From contig NC_018011.1 in assembly GCF_000265365.1 (NCBI RefSeq), forward strand, positions 2,993,501 through 3,057,500: a stretch of DNA of 64,000 bases, given 5' to 3'. Under the pieces are notes generated by a model, which had not been told where the DNA came from, searched no databases, and was given only the letters and a program-made list of their open reading frames with translations. Shown in pieces: positions 1-8,037 of the stretch. Within the stretch, counting starts at the first letter, position 1. Each line of letters opens with the position of its first letter. The translations under genes and the position numbers were made by a program. This DNA comes from Alistipes finegoldii DSM 17242. Lineage in GTDB: Bacteria > Bacteroidota > Bacteroidia > Bacteroidales > Rikenellaceae.

Positions 1-737
1 TTGAAATCGCGGATGTGGTTGAACTCCGAGTCGATGCCGGGGCGGAACGGACGGAATTCGCGGAAGTCCTGCGGCGTGCCCGCTGCGTCGAGCAGCCGGC
101 CTGTGGGGATCTGCTTGTCGTTCATTTCGAGCACCTGCGAGCTGTTCAGGCGCAGCTGGTGGTCGAGGACCGACCCGCTGCCTTCGCCCGCGAGGTTGAA
201 ATAGACGTGGTTGGTGAGGTTCACCACCGTCGTTTTGTCCGTCCGGGCCAGATAGGTTATTTCGAGCGCATTCTCATCGTCGAAATCGAACACGGCCTCG
301 ACGTTCAGTTCGCCGGGGTAATTCTGGTCGCCGTCCTCCGAAAGGAGCGACATGACCACGCGGTTGGTCTCCACACGGCTCTCCCAGATGCGGTTGGCGA
401 AGTTCTTCGTGCCGCCGTGCAGGTGGTTGGGGCCGTTGTTCACTTCGAGCGCGTACTCCTTTCCCTCGACGGTCATGCGGCCGAAGGCGATGCGGTTGGC
501 GCAGCGGCCCACGCTCTTGCCCGACGCGGCTCCGTCGAAGAAGTAGCCTTCGGGATGCTTGTAGCCCAGCACCACGTCGGCCATGCGGCCCTCACGGTCG
601 GGCATCGTGACGGAGACGATGGCGGCCCCGAAATTCGAGATTTTCACTTCGGCGCCCTTATCGTTGCGCATCGTGTAGAGGATGATGGCTTCGCCCTCCG
701 GCGTCATGCCCCATACGTGTTGTTCGATCTGTACCAT
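1..737 (-). CDS. galM: Aldose 1-epimerase (galactose mutarotase), 3' end outside window
   Basis: Translation of the minus strand from the ATG at 735-737 gives 245 codons with no stop before the window edge, so the C-terminus is missing. GalM interconverts alpha and beta anomers of galactose and other aldoses in the cytosol. Family motifs seen are GRCANRIAFGR, the NHLHGG catalytic-histidine motif and NLTNHVYFNLAG, in the usual order and spacing for a protein of about 340-380 residues. Its ATG overlaps the gltX stop by one base (TAATG), so the two genes are translationally coupled. The identification is secure; the precise sugar preference cannot be read from sequence. Confidence 0.93.
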   Translation of the reverse strand, partial: MVQIEQHVWGMTPEGEAIILYTMRNDKGAEVKISNFGAAIVSVTMPDREGRMADVVLGYKHPEGYFFDGAASGKSVGRCANRIAFGRMTVEGKEYALEVNNGPNHLHGGTKNFANRIWESRVETNRVVMSLLSEDGDQNYPGELNVEAVFDFDDENALEITYLARTDKTTVVNLTNHVYFNLAGEGSGSVLDHQLRLNSSQVLEMNDKQIPTGRLLDAAGTPQDFREFRPFRPGIDSEFNHIRDF

Positions 738-2269
738 TATTCTGCGGGTTTTAAGGTTGCGAGGATATGGTCGATGCGGCGCAGGGTCTCTTCGCGGCCG
801 ATGAACGCCGTGACGTCGTACATGCCGGGACCTTTGCCCGCGCCTACGAGCGCCAGCCGCAGCGTGTTCATCACCTGTCCCATGCCGTATCCCTTCTCTT
901 CGATCCAGCCGTGGACGATTTGTTCGGTGTTCTCTTTCGAGAAGTCGTCGATCGAGGCCAGTACGCCGCGCAGCTCGCGCAGGATTTCGGGGTTTTGGCC
1001 CTTCCAGTACTTCCGGGTCTGCTTCTCCTCGTATTCGGCCGGCGCCGTGAAGAAGAACGACGTGAGGTCCCAGAGGTCGGTGATGAACGTGGCGCGCTCC
1101 TTCATGATGCCTGCGGCCCGGCCTGCGACCTCGTCCGCGACTTCGATACCGTGGTCGCGCAGGATGGGCTGGAACAGCGCAGCCAGCTCGGCGTCGCTCT
1201 TGTGGTGCATGTACTGGGCGTTGAACCATTTGGCTTTGTCGGGCTGGAAGCGTGCGCCCGATTTCGAGACGCGCTCCAGCGAGAAGCTGTCGATCAGCTC
1301 TTGCATCGAGAAGATCTCCTGTTCGGTGCCGGGGTTCCAGCCCAGCAGCGCCAGCATGTTGATGAATGCTTCGGGGAAATAGCCGTCCTCGCGGTAGCCG
1401 CGGGCCGTTTCGCCCGTCGGGGAGGTCCAGAAGAGCGGGAATACCGGGAATCCCATCTTGTCGCCGTCGCGCTTCGAGAGTTTGCCGCCGCCCGTGGGTT
1501 TGAGGAGCAGGGGCAGGTGGGCGAAGCGGGGCTGACGCTCCTGCCAGCCGAAGGCCCGGTAGAGCAGGTAGTGCAGCGGCAGCGAAGGCAGCCACTCCTC
1601 GCCGCGGATGACGTGCGAGACCTCCATTAGGTAGTCGTCCACGATGTTGGCGAGGTGGTAGGTGGGCAGTGCGTCGGCCGATTTGTAAAGCACCTTGTCG
1701 TCGAGCGTCGAGGTGTTCACCTCCACATGGCCGCGGATCAGGTCGTCCATTTCGACGGTCTGGTTTTCGGGCATCCGGAAGCGGATCACCCACTGGTCGC
1801 CGCGTTCGATGCGTGCCTTCACCTCGTCGGCCGGCAGCGCCAGCGACGTGGCCAGCTTTTCGCGCACGGCATAATTGTAGGCGAACGCTTCGCCGCGCTC
1901 CTCGGCTTCGCGGCGCAGGGCGTCCAGCTCTTCGGCGGTGTCGAAAGCGTAGTAGGCCCAGCCTGCATCGACGAGCTGGAGGGCGTATTTGAGGTAGATT
2001 TCGCGGCGTTCGCTCTGGCGGTAGGGGGCGTGGGGACCTCCCGCGCCGACGCCTTCGTCGATCTCGATGCCGCACCATTTGAGCGATTCGAGGATATACT
2101 CTTCGGCGCCCGGCACGAAACGCTGCGAGTCGGTGTCCTCGATGCGGAGGATCATCACACCGCCGTGCTGACGGGCGAAAAGGTAGTTGTAGAGGGCCGT
2201 GCGGACGCCGCCGATGTGGAGCGGCCCCGTGGGGCTGGGTGCAAAGCGCACTCTTACGGGTCTGGACAT
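737..2269 (-). CDS. gltX: Glutamyl-tRNA synthetase
   Basis: 510-residue class I aminoacyl-tRNA synthetase that charges tRNA-Glu in the cytosol. The N-terminus FAPSPTGPLHIGG contains the HIGH signature at residues 18-21, and the KMSKS-type motif appears as GKLSKRDG. The start at 2269 (MSRPVRVRF) is the family start; the frame stays open upstream, but that extension is arginine-rich shadow sequence overlapping ychF. Length matches Bacteroidetes GltX. It lies 47 nt downstream of ychF and overlaps galM by one base, which suggests a ychF-gltX-galM transcript. Confidence 0.97.
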   Translation of the reverse strand: MSRPVRVRFAPSPTGPLHIGGVRTALYNYLFARQHGGVMILRIEDTDSQRFVPGAEEYILESLKWCGIEIDEGVGAGGPHAPYRQSERREIYLKYALQLVDAGWAYYAFDTAEELDALRREAEERGEAFAYNYAVREKLATSLALPADEVKARIERGDQWVIRFRMPENQTVEMDDLIRGHVEVNTSTLDDKVLYKSADALPTYHLANIVDDYLMEVSHVIRGEEWLPSLPLHYLLYRAFGWQERQPRFAHLPLLLKPTGGGKLSKRDGDKMGFPVFPLFWTSPTGETARGYREDGYFPEAFINMLALLGWNPGTEQEIFSMQELIDSFSLERVSKSGARFQPDKAKWFNAQYMHHKSDAELAALFQPILRDHGIEVADEVAGRAAGIMKERATFITDLWDLTSFFFTAPAEYEEKQTRKYWKGQNPEILRELRGVLASIDDFSKENTEQIVHGWIEEKGYGMGQVMNTLRLALVGAGKGPGMYDVTAFIGREETLRRIDHILATLKPAE

Positions 2270-2316
2270 AATGATATGCTGTTTATATATTGTTCCGTGT
2301 TTGGTCTCTCTTCGGG

Positions 2317-3417
2317 TCAGACGTTGAACAGGAAGTGCATGATGTCGCCGTCCTGCACGACGTACTCCTTGCCTTCGACGCCGATCTTGCCCGCGTCGCG
2401 GCAGGCTTTTTCCGACCCCAGCGTCACGTAGTCGTCGTATTTGATCACTTCGGCGCGGATGAATCCCTTCTCGAAATCGGTGTGGATGACGCCGGCCGTC
2501 TGCGGGGCCTTCATGCCGCGGACGTAGGTCCATGCGCGCGACTCGTCGGCGCCGGTGGTGAAGAACGTTTCGAGGTTGAGCAGTTTGTAGGCCGATTTGA
2601 TCAGGCGCTCGACGCCCGACTCTTCGAGGCCGAGGTCTTCGAGGAACATCTGCCGCTCCTCGTAGCTTTCCAGCTCGGCGATGTCGGCTTCGGTGGCGGC
2701 GGCGACGATGAGCATTTCGGCTTTTTCGTCGGCGATGGCCGCACGGACCGCCTCGGTGTAGGCGTTGCCCGTAGCGGCGCTCTTTTCATCGACGTTGCAG
2801 ACGTACAGCACCGGTTTGTCGGTCAGCAGGTTGAGGTCGGCGACCAGTTTGCGGTCCTCCTTCTCCAGTTCGACCGTGCGGGCGCTGCGGCCCTGCTCCA
2901 GCACCGATTTGTATTGCAGCAGCAGTTCGACCTGACGTTTGGCGTTCTTGTCGCCGCCCACGGCCGCCTGCTTCTGGGTCTTGCCCAGCCGGTTTTCGAT
3001 CGTTTCGAGGTCCTTGAGCTGCAGCTCGGTGTCGATGATGCCCTTGTCGCGCACGGGGTCGATCGAGCCGTCCACATGGGTGATGTTGCCGTTGTCGAAG
3101 CAGCGCAGTACGTGGATGATGGCGTGCGTGTTGCGGATGTTGGCGAGGAACTTGTTGCCCAGTCCTTCGCCTTTCGACGCGCCTTTGACCAGTCCGGCGA
3201 TATCGACGATTTCGATGGTGGTCGGAATCACCCGCTTGGGTTTGTCGATCTCGGCCAGCCGGACGAGCCGCCGGTCGGGGACGGTGATTACGCCCACGTT
3301 GGGTTCGATGGTGCAAAAGGGAAAGTTCGCCGCCTGCGCCTTCGCGTTGGACAGGCAGTTGAAAAGGGTCGATTTGCCGACGTTCGGAAGACCCACGATG
3401 CCACACTGTAAAGCCAT
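2317..3417 (-). CDS. ychF: Redox-regulated ATPase YchF (Obg-family)
   Basis: 366 residues, the usual length for YchF/OLA1. The P-loop GLPNVGKST is at residues 8-16, followed by the Obg-type G2/G3 region (DIAGLVKGAS) and a C-terminal TGS-like domain (about 280-366) ending in a short hydrophobic tail. YchF is an ATP-preferring, ribosome-associated translational GTPase-family member. The ATG at 3415-3417 (MALQCGIVGLPN) is chosen because upstream codons in the open frame look like untranslated leader. A promoter-like TATCTTTG lies about 250 nt upstream, so the mRNA would have a long leader. Confidence 0.95.
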   Translation of the reverse strand: MALQCGIVGLPNVGKSTLFNCLSNAKAQAANFPFCTIEPNVGVITVPDRRLVRLAEIDKPKRVIPTTIEIVDIAGLVKGASKGEGLGNKFLANIRNTHAIIHVLRCFDNGNITHVDGSIDPVRDKGIIDTELQLKDLETIENRLGKTQKQAAVGGDKNAKRQVELLLQYKSVLEQGRSARTVELEKEDRKLVADLNLLTDKPVLYVCNVDEKSAATGNAYTEAVRAAIADEKAEMLIVAAATEADIAELESYEERQMFLEDLGLEESGVERLIKSAYKLLNLETFFTTGADESRAWTYVRGMKAPQTAGVIHTDFEKGFIRAEVIKYDDYVTLGSEKACRDAGKIGVEGKEYVVQDGDIMHFLFNV

Positions 3418-3883
3418 TGAATTATCTTGTTTGTTTCGAATCGGTTGTCTGCGGCCCGGAGCGTTCCGTACGGACGGCGGTTGTCGCGTGTCCGGCATCT
3501 TCCGCGCATCCTGCACCGCAGGCGGTGCGGGCGACGGTTGCTGCGTGTCCTGCGCATTAAGCGTGTGCGGACGGAGGTTTGCGTGCGTTCAGCATCCGCT
3601 GCGCGTCCTGCGCGGACGTCGGCGATGCTGCCCGGCAGCATCCGGCGGGAACTCTCCTGCGGGCCGAAGCGCAAAGATACTAATTTCTTTTCATATATGT
3701 ATTGGCTCGCTCTCCGATGATGAAAAATATTGCTCCGGCTTAGGGGCTGTCTGTGGCGCGGGTGTGTATTATCGTGAACGGTCCGGCCGGCCGCTGGTTT
3801 CGGTTCGGAAGTTTTTATTTCCGATCCGATGCTTTTCGGAATATTTTTACTTTCTTTGCATAAACCATTAAAACTTCAACCCG
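3418..3883. other. Intergenic region between ychF and bglX, with GC-rich ychF leader
   Basis: 466 bases without a supported gene. The ychF-proximal half (3418-3670) is very GC-rich and would be the transcribed leader of ychF. It contains short inverted repeats, such as GCACCGC/GCGGTGC (3513-3528) and GATGCTGC/GCAGCATC (3624-3642). The bglX-proximal part (3680-3883) is AT-richer, ending with a degenerate plus-strand TTTCTTTG near 3850-3858. ORFs here overlap the flanking genes and have arginine-rich shadow composition, so I call none of them. Confidence 0.5.
3672..3679 (-). promoter_or_regulatory. Bacteroidetes -7 element for ychF
   Basis: On the minus strand this reads TATCTTTG, an exact match to the TAnnTTTG -7 consensus of the Bacteroidetes primary sigma factor. 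It would start transcription near 3665 and give ychF an approximately 250-nt 5' leader. No convincing -33 TTTG was seen. Confidence 0.5.
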
Positions 3884-6358
3884 ATGAAAAAAACTCTTGT
3901 TGCCGTGCTGGCGGTCGCGTTCGTATCGTCCGCCGCCGCGCAGCCTATCCCGCCGCAGGCCAAAGAGCGCGCCGCCGAACTGGTCGGACAGATGACTCTC
4001 GATGAAAAAATCGATTATATCGGCGGTTACAACGAATTCTATATCAGGGCCGTTCCGCGTCTGGGCATTCCCGAAATCCGGATGGCCGACGGTCCGCAGG
4101 GCGTACGCAACAATACCCGCAGTACGATGTTCCCCTGCGGCGTGGCCGCCGCGGCGACTTGGGACCGGGCGCTGGTGCGCGATATGGGACGCGGTCTGGG
4201 GCAGGACGCCCGCGCCCGCGGCGTGCATATCATGCTGGGACCCGGCGTCAATATCTACCGTTCGCCCCTGTGCGGCCGTAACTTCGAGTACTTCGGCGAG
4301 GACCCCTATCTGGCGTCGGAGACCGCCGTGCAGTATATCGAGGGCATGCAGTCCGAAGGAGTTATGGCGACGATCAAACACTTTGCGGGCAACAATCAGG
4401 AGTGGGACCGTCATCAGGTGAGTTCCGATATCGACGAGCGTACGCTCCATGAAATTTATCTCCCGGCCTTCCGCAAGGCGGTCGAGCAGGCCGGCGTGGG
4501 CGCCGTGATGTCGAGTTACAACCTCGTCAACGGCCAGCATGCGACCGAGAACGAGCAGCTTGCGGTCGATATTCTGCGCGGGATGTGGGGCTTCGAAGGA
4601 ATCTTCATGTCCGACTGGAACGCCACCTATTCGGCCGAGGGCGCCGCCAACCGGGGACTCGATCTGGAGATGCCGAGCGCCCGGTTTATGAACGCCCGCA
4701 ACCTGCGTCCGCTCATCGAATCGGGCGTGGTGTCGGAACGTACGATCGACCTGAAATGTCAGCATATCCTCCAGACGCTCATCGCGTTCGGATTTTTGGA
4801 CCGCCAACAGCTCGACCCCGCTATTCCCGAATGCAATCCCTTCTCGGACGCTGCGGCGCTCGACGTGGCGCGCGGGGGTGTGGTGCTGCTCAAGAACGAC
4901 GGGGCTTTCCTGCCGCTGACCAAACAGCGCGATATCGTGGTGCTGGGACCCAATTCGGGCAATATCCCGACGGGCGGCGGCAGCGGTTTCGTGCATCCCT
5001 TCTCGACGGTTTCGGTCGGCGAGGGCATGCAGATGATGGGCAAGAAATACAGGGTGACGGTTTTGGGCAATCTCCCTTCGGCGAGCGATATGGCCGCTCA
5101 GGGCATGGTCTACACCTCGGCCGACTGCAAAACGCCGGGACTCAGGGGCGAGTACTTCGCCAACAAGCGTTTCGAGGGAACTCCCGCGCTGACGCGCGTC
5201 GATACGAGAATCGGCTTCAACTGGAAGGATAAGGCGCCGGCCGAAGGGCTTCCCGCCGACGGCTTCTCGATCCGCTGGACCGGCGTGTTCGTTCCCGAAT
5301 CCGACTGCACGGCTTCGCTGGTCATGCGCGGCGACGACGGTTACCGGCTCTTCGTGGACGGCGAAGAGGTGCTCGCCGACTGGGGCAACCACAGCGCGAC
5401 GACCCGCAAGGGGAGCGTCGAAATGAAGGCCGGCCGGAAATACGCGCTGCGGTTGGAATATTTCGACAACGCCTCGTCGGCCGAGGTGTCGTTCGGCTAT
5501 ATGACCGCCGATCCCCGCGCCGAGGATGCCCGGATCGTCCGGGCCGACGCCGTGATCTACTGCGCCGGATTCGACAGCTCCAACGAAAAGGAGAATTCCG
5601 ATCGGACCTTTGCGCTGCCCGAAGGGCAGTCCGAAGAGATCGCCCGGCTCGCGGCGCTCAACGAGAATCTGATCGTGGTCGTCAACAGCGGCGGCGGTGT
5701 CGATTTCTCGACGTTCGACGATAAGGCTAAAGCGATTCTGATGGCGTGGTATCCCGGACAGCAGGGCGGTCAGGCGATCGCCGAGATCGTAACGGGGCGG
5801 ATCTCGCCCAGCGGCCGCCTGCCGATCTCCGTCGAGCGCCGCGCCGAGGACAATCCGACGCTGGGCAGCTATTACGAGAATGTGGCGCGCACCCACCGCA
5901 AGAACACCCTGCAGAAGCGCGTTACTTATAATGAAGGCGTGTTTGTCGGCTACCGCGGTTACGAGCGCAGCGGGGTGAAGCCGCTCTATCCCTTCGGTTA
6001 CGGACTGAGCTATTCGACGTTCGAGTATTCGGACCTGAAGGTCGAGAAGTGCGACGGCGGGGTGGTCGTGTCGTTCGCCGTGAGGAACACGGGCGGTATG
6101 GACGCCGCCGAGGTGGCGCAGGTCTATGTGGGCGACGTCGAAGCCAGCGTGCCGCGTCCTGCCAAGGAGTTGAAAGGTTATGAGAAAATCTTCCTGAAGA
6201 AAGGCGAACAAAAGCGCGTCGAAGTGATGCTGACCGACGAAGCCTTCCGCTTCTACGACATCTTCTCGCACGGGTTCGTGACCGAGCCGGGCGACTTCAA
6301 CATCTTCGTGGGATCGTCGTGCGAGGATATCCGCCTGCGGGGCGGTGTGACGCTCTGA
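3884..6358 (+). CDS. bglX: Periplasmic GH3 beta-glycosidase with inserted PA14 domain
   Basis: 824 residues with a cleavable signal peptide (cleavage after VSSAAAQ). The order is GH3 N-terminal barrel (about 25-310, with KHFAGNN and the nucleophile D244 in FMSDW), GH3 C-terminal domain split by a PA14 domain (about 418-545, beginning GLRGEYFANKRFEG), then the fibronectin III-like C-terminus (about 715-824). GH3 enzymes of this layout hydrolyse beta-glucosides, beta-xylosides or related linkages at the non-reducing end; the PA14 insert shapes the active site or binds sugar. It is upstream of the XylR-type regulator and the GH92 cluster and may belong to that locus. The symbol is by family; true substrate is unknown. 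Confidence 0.88.
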   Translation: MKKTLVAVLAVAFVSSAAAQPIPPQAKERAAELVGQMTLDEKIDYIGGYNEFYIRAVPRLGIPEIRMADGPQGVRNNTRSTMFPCGVAAAATWDRALVRDMGRGLGQDARARGVHIMLGPGVNIYRSPLCGRNFEYFGEDPYLASETAVQYIEGMQSEGVMATIKHFAGNNQEWDRHQVSSDIDERTLHEIYLPAFRKAVEQAGVGAVMSSYNLVNGQHATENEQLAVDILRGMWGFEGIFMSDWNATYSAEGAANRGLDLEMPSARFMNARNLRPLIESGVVSERTIDLKCQHILQTLIAFGFLDRQQLDPAIPECNPFSDAAALDVARGGVVLLKNDGAFLPLTKQRDIVVLGPNSGNIPTGGGSGFVHPFSTVSVGEGMQMMGKKYRVTVLGNLPSASDMAAQGMVYTSADCKTPGLRGEYFANKRFEGTPALTRVDTRIGFNWKDKAPAEGLPADGFSIRWTGVFVPESDCTASLVMRGDDGYRLFVDGEEVLADWGNHSATTRKGSVEMKAGRKYALRLEYFDNASSAEVSFGYMTADPRAEDARIVRADAVIYCAGFDSSNEKENSDRTFALPEGQSEEIARLAALNENLIVVVNSGGGVDFSTFDDKAKAILMAWYPGQQGGQAIAEIVTGRISPSGRLPISVERRAEDNPTLGSYYENVARTHRKNTLQKRVTYNEGVFVGYRGYERSGVKPLYPFGYGLSYSTFEYSDLKVEKCDGGVVVSFAVRNTGGMDAAEVAQVYVGDVEASVPRPAKELKGYEKIFLKKGEQKRVEVMLTDEAFRFYDIFSHGFVTEPGDFNIFVGSSCEDIRLRGGVTL

Positions 6359-6381
6359 CCGCAGGACGGTCGAACAGAACT

Positions 6382-6418
6382 AAGCGGCGGCCTTTGAGGG
6401 GCCGCTGCTTTTTTTTGT
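6382..6418 (+). terminator. Rho-independent terminator after bglX
   Basis: A GC-rich stem GCGGCGGCC / GGCCGCTGC is followed by a run of eight T, starting about 24 nt after the bglX stop. It fits an intrinsic terminator for bglX. Confidence 0.75.
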
Positions 6419-6547
6419 GCATGGATTTGCGGGGCGGTTGGCGGGTATGACAGTTGGCCGTATAATTAATGAAACCGGCGGAAAAGACAGGAGGGGAGGT
6501 ATTGGGAATTCGGGCGCCCGGATATTGGGAACGGCCCGCCGGGCGGA

Positions 6548-7726
6548 TCACCGTCTTTTGGGCGCGAACTGTTCGCGGTATTCCGAGGGGGTGATGCCCT
6601 TGAGCTGGCGGAAGGTGCGCGAGACGTTCTTGATGTCGGAGAACCCCAGCTCGGCGGCCGCTTCGGAGACGCTCTGGCCTTCGCAGAGCAGCTGCATCAT
6701 CTTTTCGATGCGGACCTGTATGATATAGTCGTAGATGGAGGTGCCCATGCTCTTCTTGAAACGGGTTTCGAGCAGGCGGCGCGACAGGGGGACCAGCTTC
6801 ACGAGTTCGTTGACCGTGATTTTCTGGCTGATGTTCTCATGGATGTAGCGCAGCACTTCGGCGATGTGCGGATCGTTGTTGGCGTAGATGTCGGTCGATT
6901 GCCGCGTGACGATGTGGGTCGGCATCACCATGACGTCCTCCCACTCCGCTTCGGGGTTACGGATCAGCCGGTCGATCAGGCGCGCCACGTCGTAGCCGCC
7001 CTGCTCGACGCCCTGATTGAGCGACGAAAGGTTGGGGGTGGAGAGCTTGCAGATCGTCTCGTCGTTGTCCACGCCCAGAATGGCGATGTCGTTCGGGATG
7101 CGGGAATTTCCCCCCCCCTCGATCTGCAGGCACGCCTCGGTGATATGATATGCTTGGTTGTCGTCGCACGCCATGATCGCCACCGGCTTGGGCAGCGACT
7201 GCAGCCACGTGATGAGCTGCGTCGAGTCGTAGTACCACAAATCGTTCTGGGCGCTGCTGCGCAGCGACGAAAAGGTGAATTCGGGATTCGCCGCCTCGAT
7301 CGTCTCGCGGAAGCCCTGACAGCGTTCGTCCGAGAAGTCGATGCCCCGCGTGCCGTAGAAGGCGAAGTTGCGGAAGCCCTTTTGCAGAAAATACTCGGCG
7401 GCCATCCTGCCCGCCGAATAGTGCGGTCCGGTGATGTTGGGGATGGTGGTGAAGCGTTTCTTGAAGTCCTGTGCGATGGCTATGATCCCGTTTTTGCGGA
7501 ACAGTTCGACGTTGTCGGTGTTGTAGAACTGGCCGATCACGGCGTCGGCCTTCATGCGCACGGCCCACTCCACGACGGCTTCGATGCCGAATTTGTCGCG
7601 TATCGACAGCGGCAGGCGGCACAGGCTCCATGCCTGCGCCGTGTCGTGCGCATAGCGCGCCATGCCGAGGAGCAGTTCTCGTGCGTACGCTTCGGAAAAG
7701 TCGGTCAGGAAAATTACGCGTGCCAT
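6548..7726 (-). CDS. XylR-type transcriptional regulator (LacI-like sensor plus AraC HTH)
   Basis: 392 residues from the ATG at 7724-7726 (MARVIFLTDFSE), the same length as E. coli XylR. Residues 1-280 form a periplasmic-binding-protein-like sugar sensor of the LacI type (MACDDNQAYHITEAC, AILGVDNDET); residues about 285-390 form an AraC double helix-turn-helix (ITVNELVKLVPLSRR, SVSEAAAELGFSD). The frame stays open to 8023 but the upstream part lies in the divergent promoter region and looks untranslated. Divergent placement next to GH92 and downstream of GH3 suggests it senses a sugar released by this locus and activates one or both. The ligand cannot be read from sequence. Confidence 0.85.
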   Translation of the reverse strand: MARVIFLTDFSEAYARELLLGMARYAHDTAQAWSLCRLPLSIRDKFGIEAVVEWAVRMKADAVIGQFYNTDNVELFRKNGIIAIAQDFKKRFTTIPNITGPHYSAGRMAAEYFLQKGFRNFAFYGTRGIDFSDERCQGFRETIEAANPEFTFSSLRSSAQNDLWYYDSTQLITWLQSLPKPVAIMACDDNQAYHITEACLQIEGGGNSRIPNDIAILGVDNDETICKLSTPNLSSLNQGVEQGGYDVARLIDRLIRNPEAEWEDVMVMPTHIVTRQSTDIYANNDPHIAEVLRYIHENISQKITVNELVKLVPLSRRLLETRFKKSMGTSIYDYIIQVRIEKMMQLLCEGQSVSEAAAELGFSDIKNVSRTFRQLKGITPSEYREQFAPKRR

Positions 7727-7752
7727 CGTTCGGGTAGTGTCCGTTCGACGGT

Positions 7753-7760
7753 AAAGGTAG
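7753..7760 (-). promoter_or_regulatory. -7-like element for the XylR-type regulator
   Basis: The minus strand reads TACCTTTA, one base off TAnnTTTG, 27-34 nt upstream of the regulator ATG. It is a plausible promoter; no clear -33 box was found. Confidence 0.4.
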
Positions 7761-7966
7761 CTTTTTTTTCGGAAATCCGGGCGGTTTCTGCGATTTTTCG
7801 GCGGCGGATCGGGGCGTTTCGGGGGCGCCGGGCGGGAAATGACGGTTCTGCGCGATTTGAGGAAGTAAAAGCGCAAATAGCCACGGCAGGGTGCAATCGC
7901 TTCTCTATATTTGTATGACCTAAACTGCGACCGGCTTCGGACAGACGAAGAGAGAAGGGCGCGGAG

Positions 7967-7997
7967 TTGCAATATCGCTCCGGAATCCGTACCTTTG
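7967..7997 (+). promoter_or_regulatory. Promoter of the GH92 operon
   Basis: TTG (7967-7969), a 20-nt spacer and TACCTTTG (7990-7997) match the Bacteroidetes -33/-7 pattern. The start would be near 8004, about 34 nt upstream of the GH92 ATG. A second TATATTTG at 7906-7913 could be an alternative promoter. Confidence 0.6.
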
Positions 7998-8037
7998 ATT
8001 TGTATTTTCCGGACGGTTCGCACTACCGACTACTGTT

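Larger units (their letters stand above)
7727..8037. other. Divergent intergenic region between the regulator and GH92
   Basis: 311 bases with no supported gene. It holds the regulator promoter (7753-7760), a TATATTTG at 7906-7913 on the plus strand, and a better plus-strand promoter at 7967-7997 close to the GH92 start. This is where the XylR-type regulator would be expected to bind, but no clear paired operator repeat was found by eye. Confidence 0.5.

Noticed and set aside
3815..6271. 818-residue antisense ORF opposite the GH3 gene
   Set aside because: High-GC shadow frame of bglX: His/Arg/Gly-rich composition and no domain, whereas the plus strand carries a complete GH3 enzyme.
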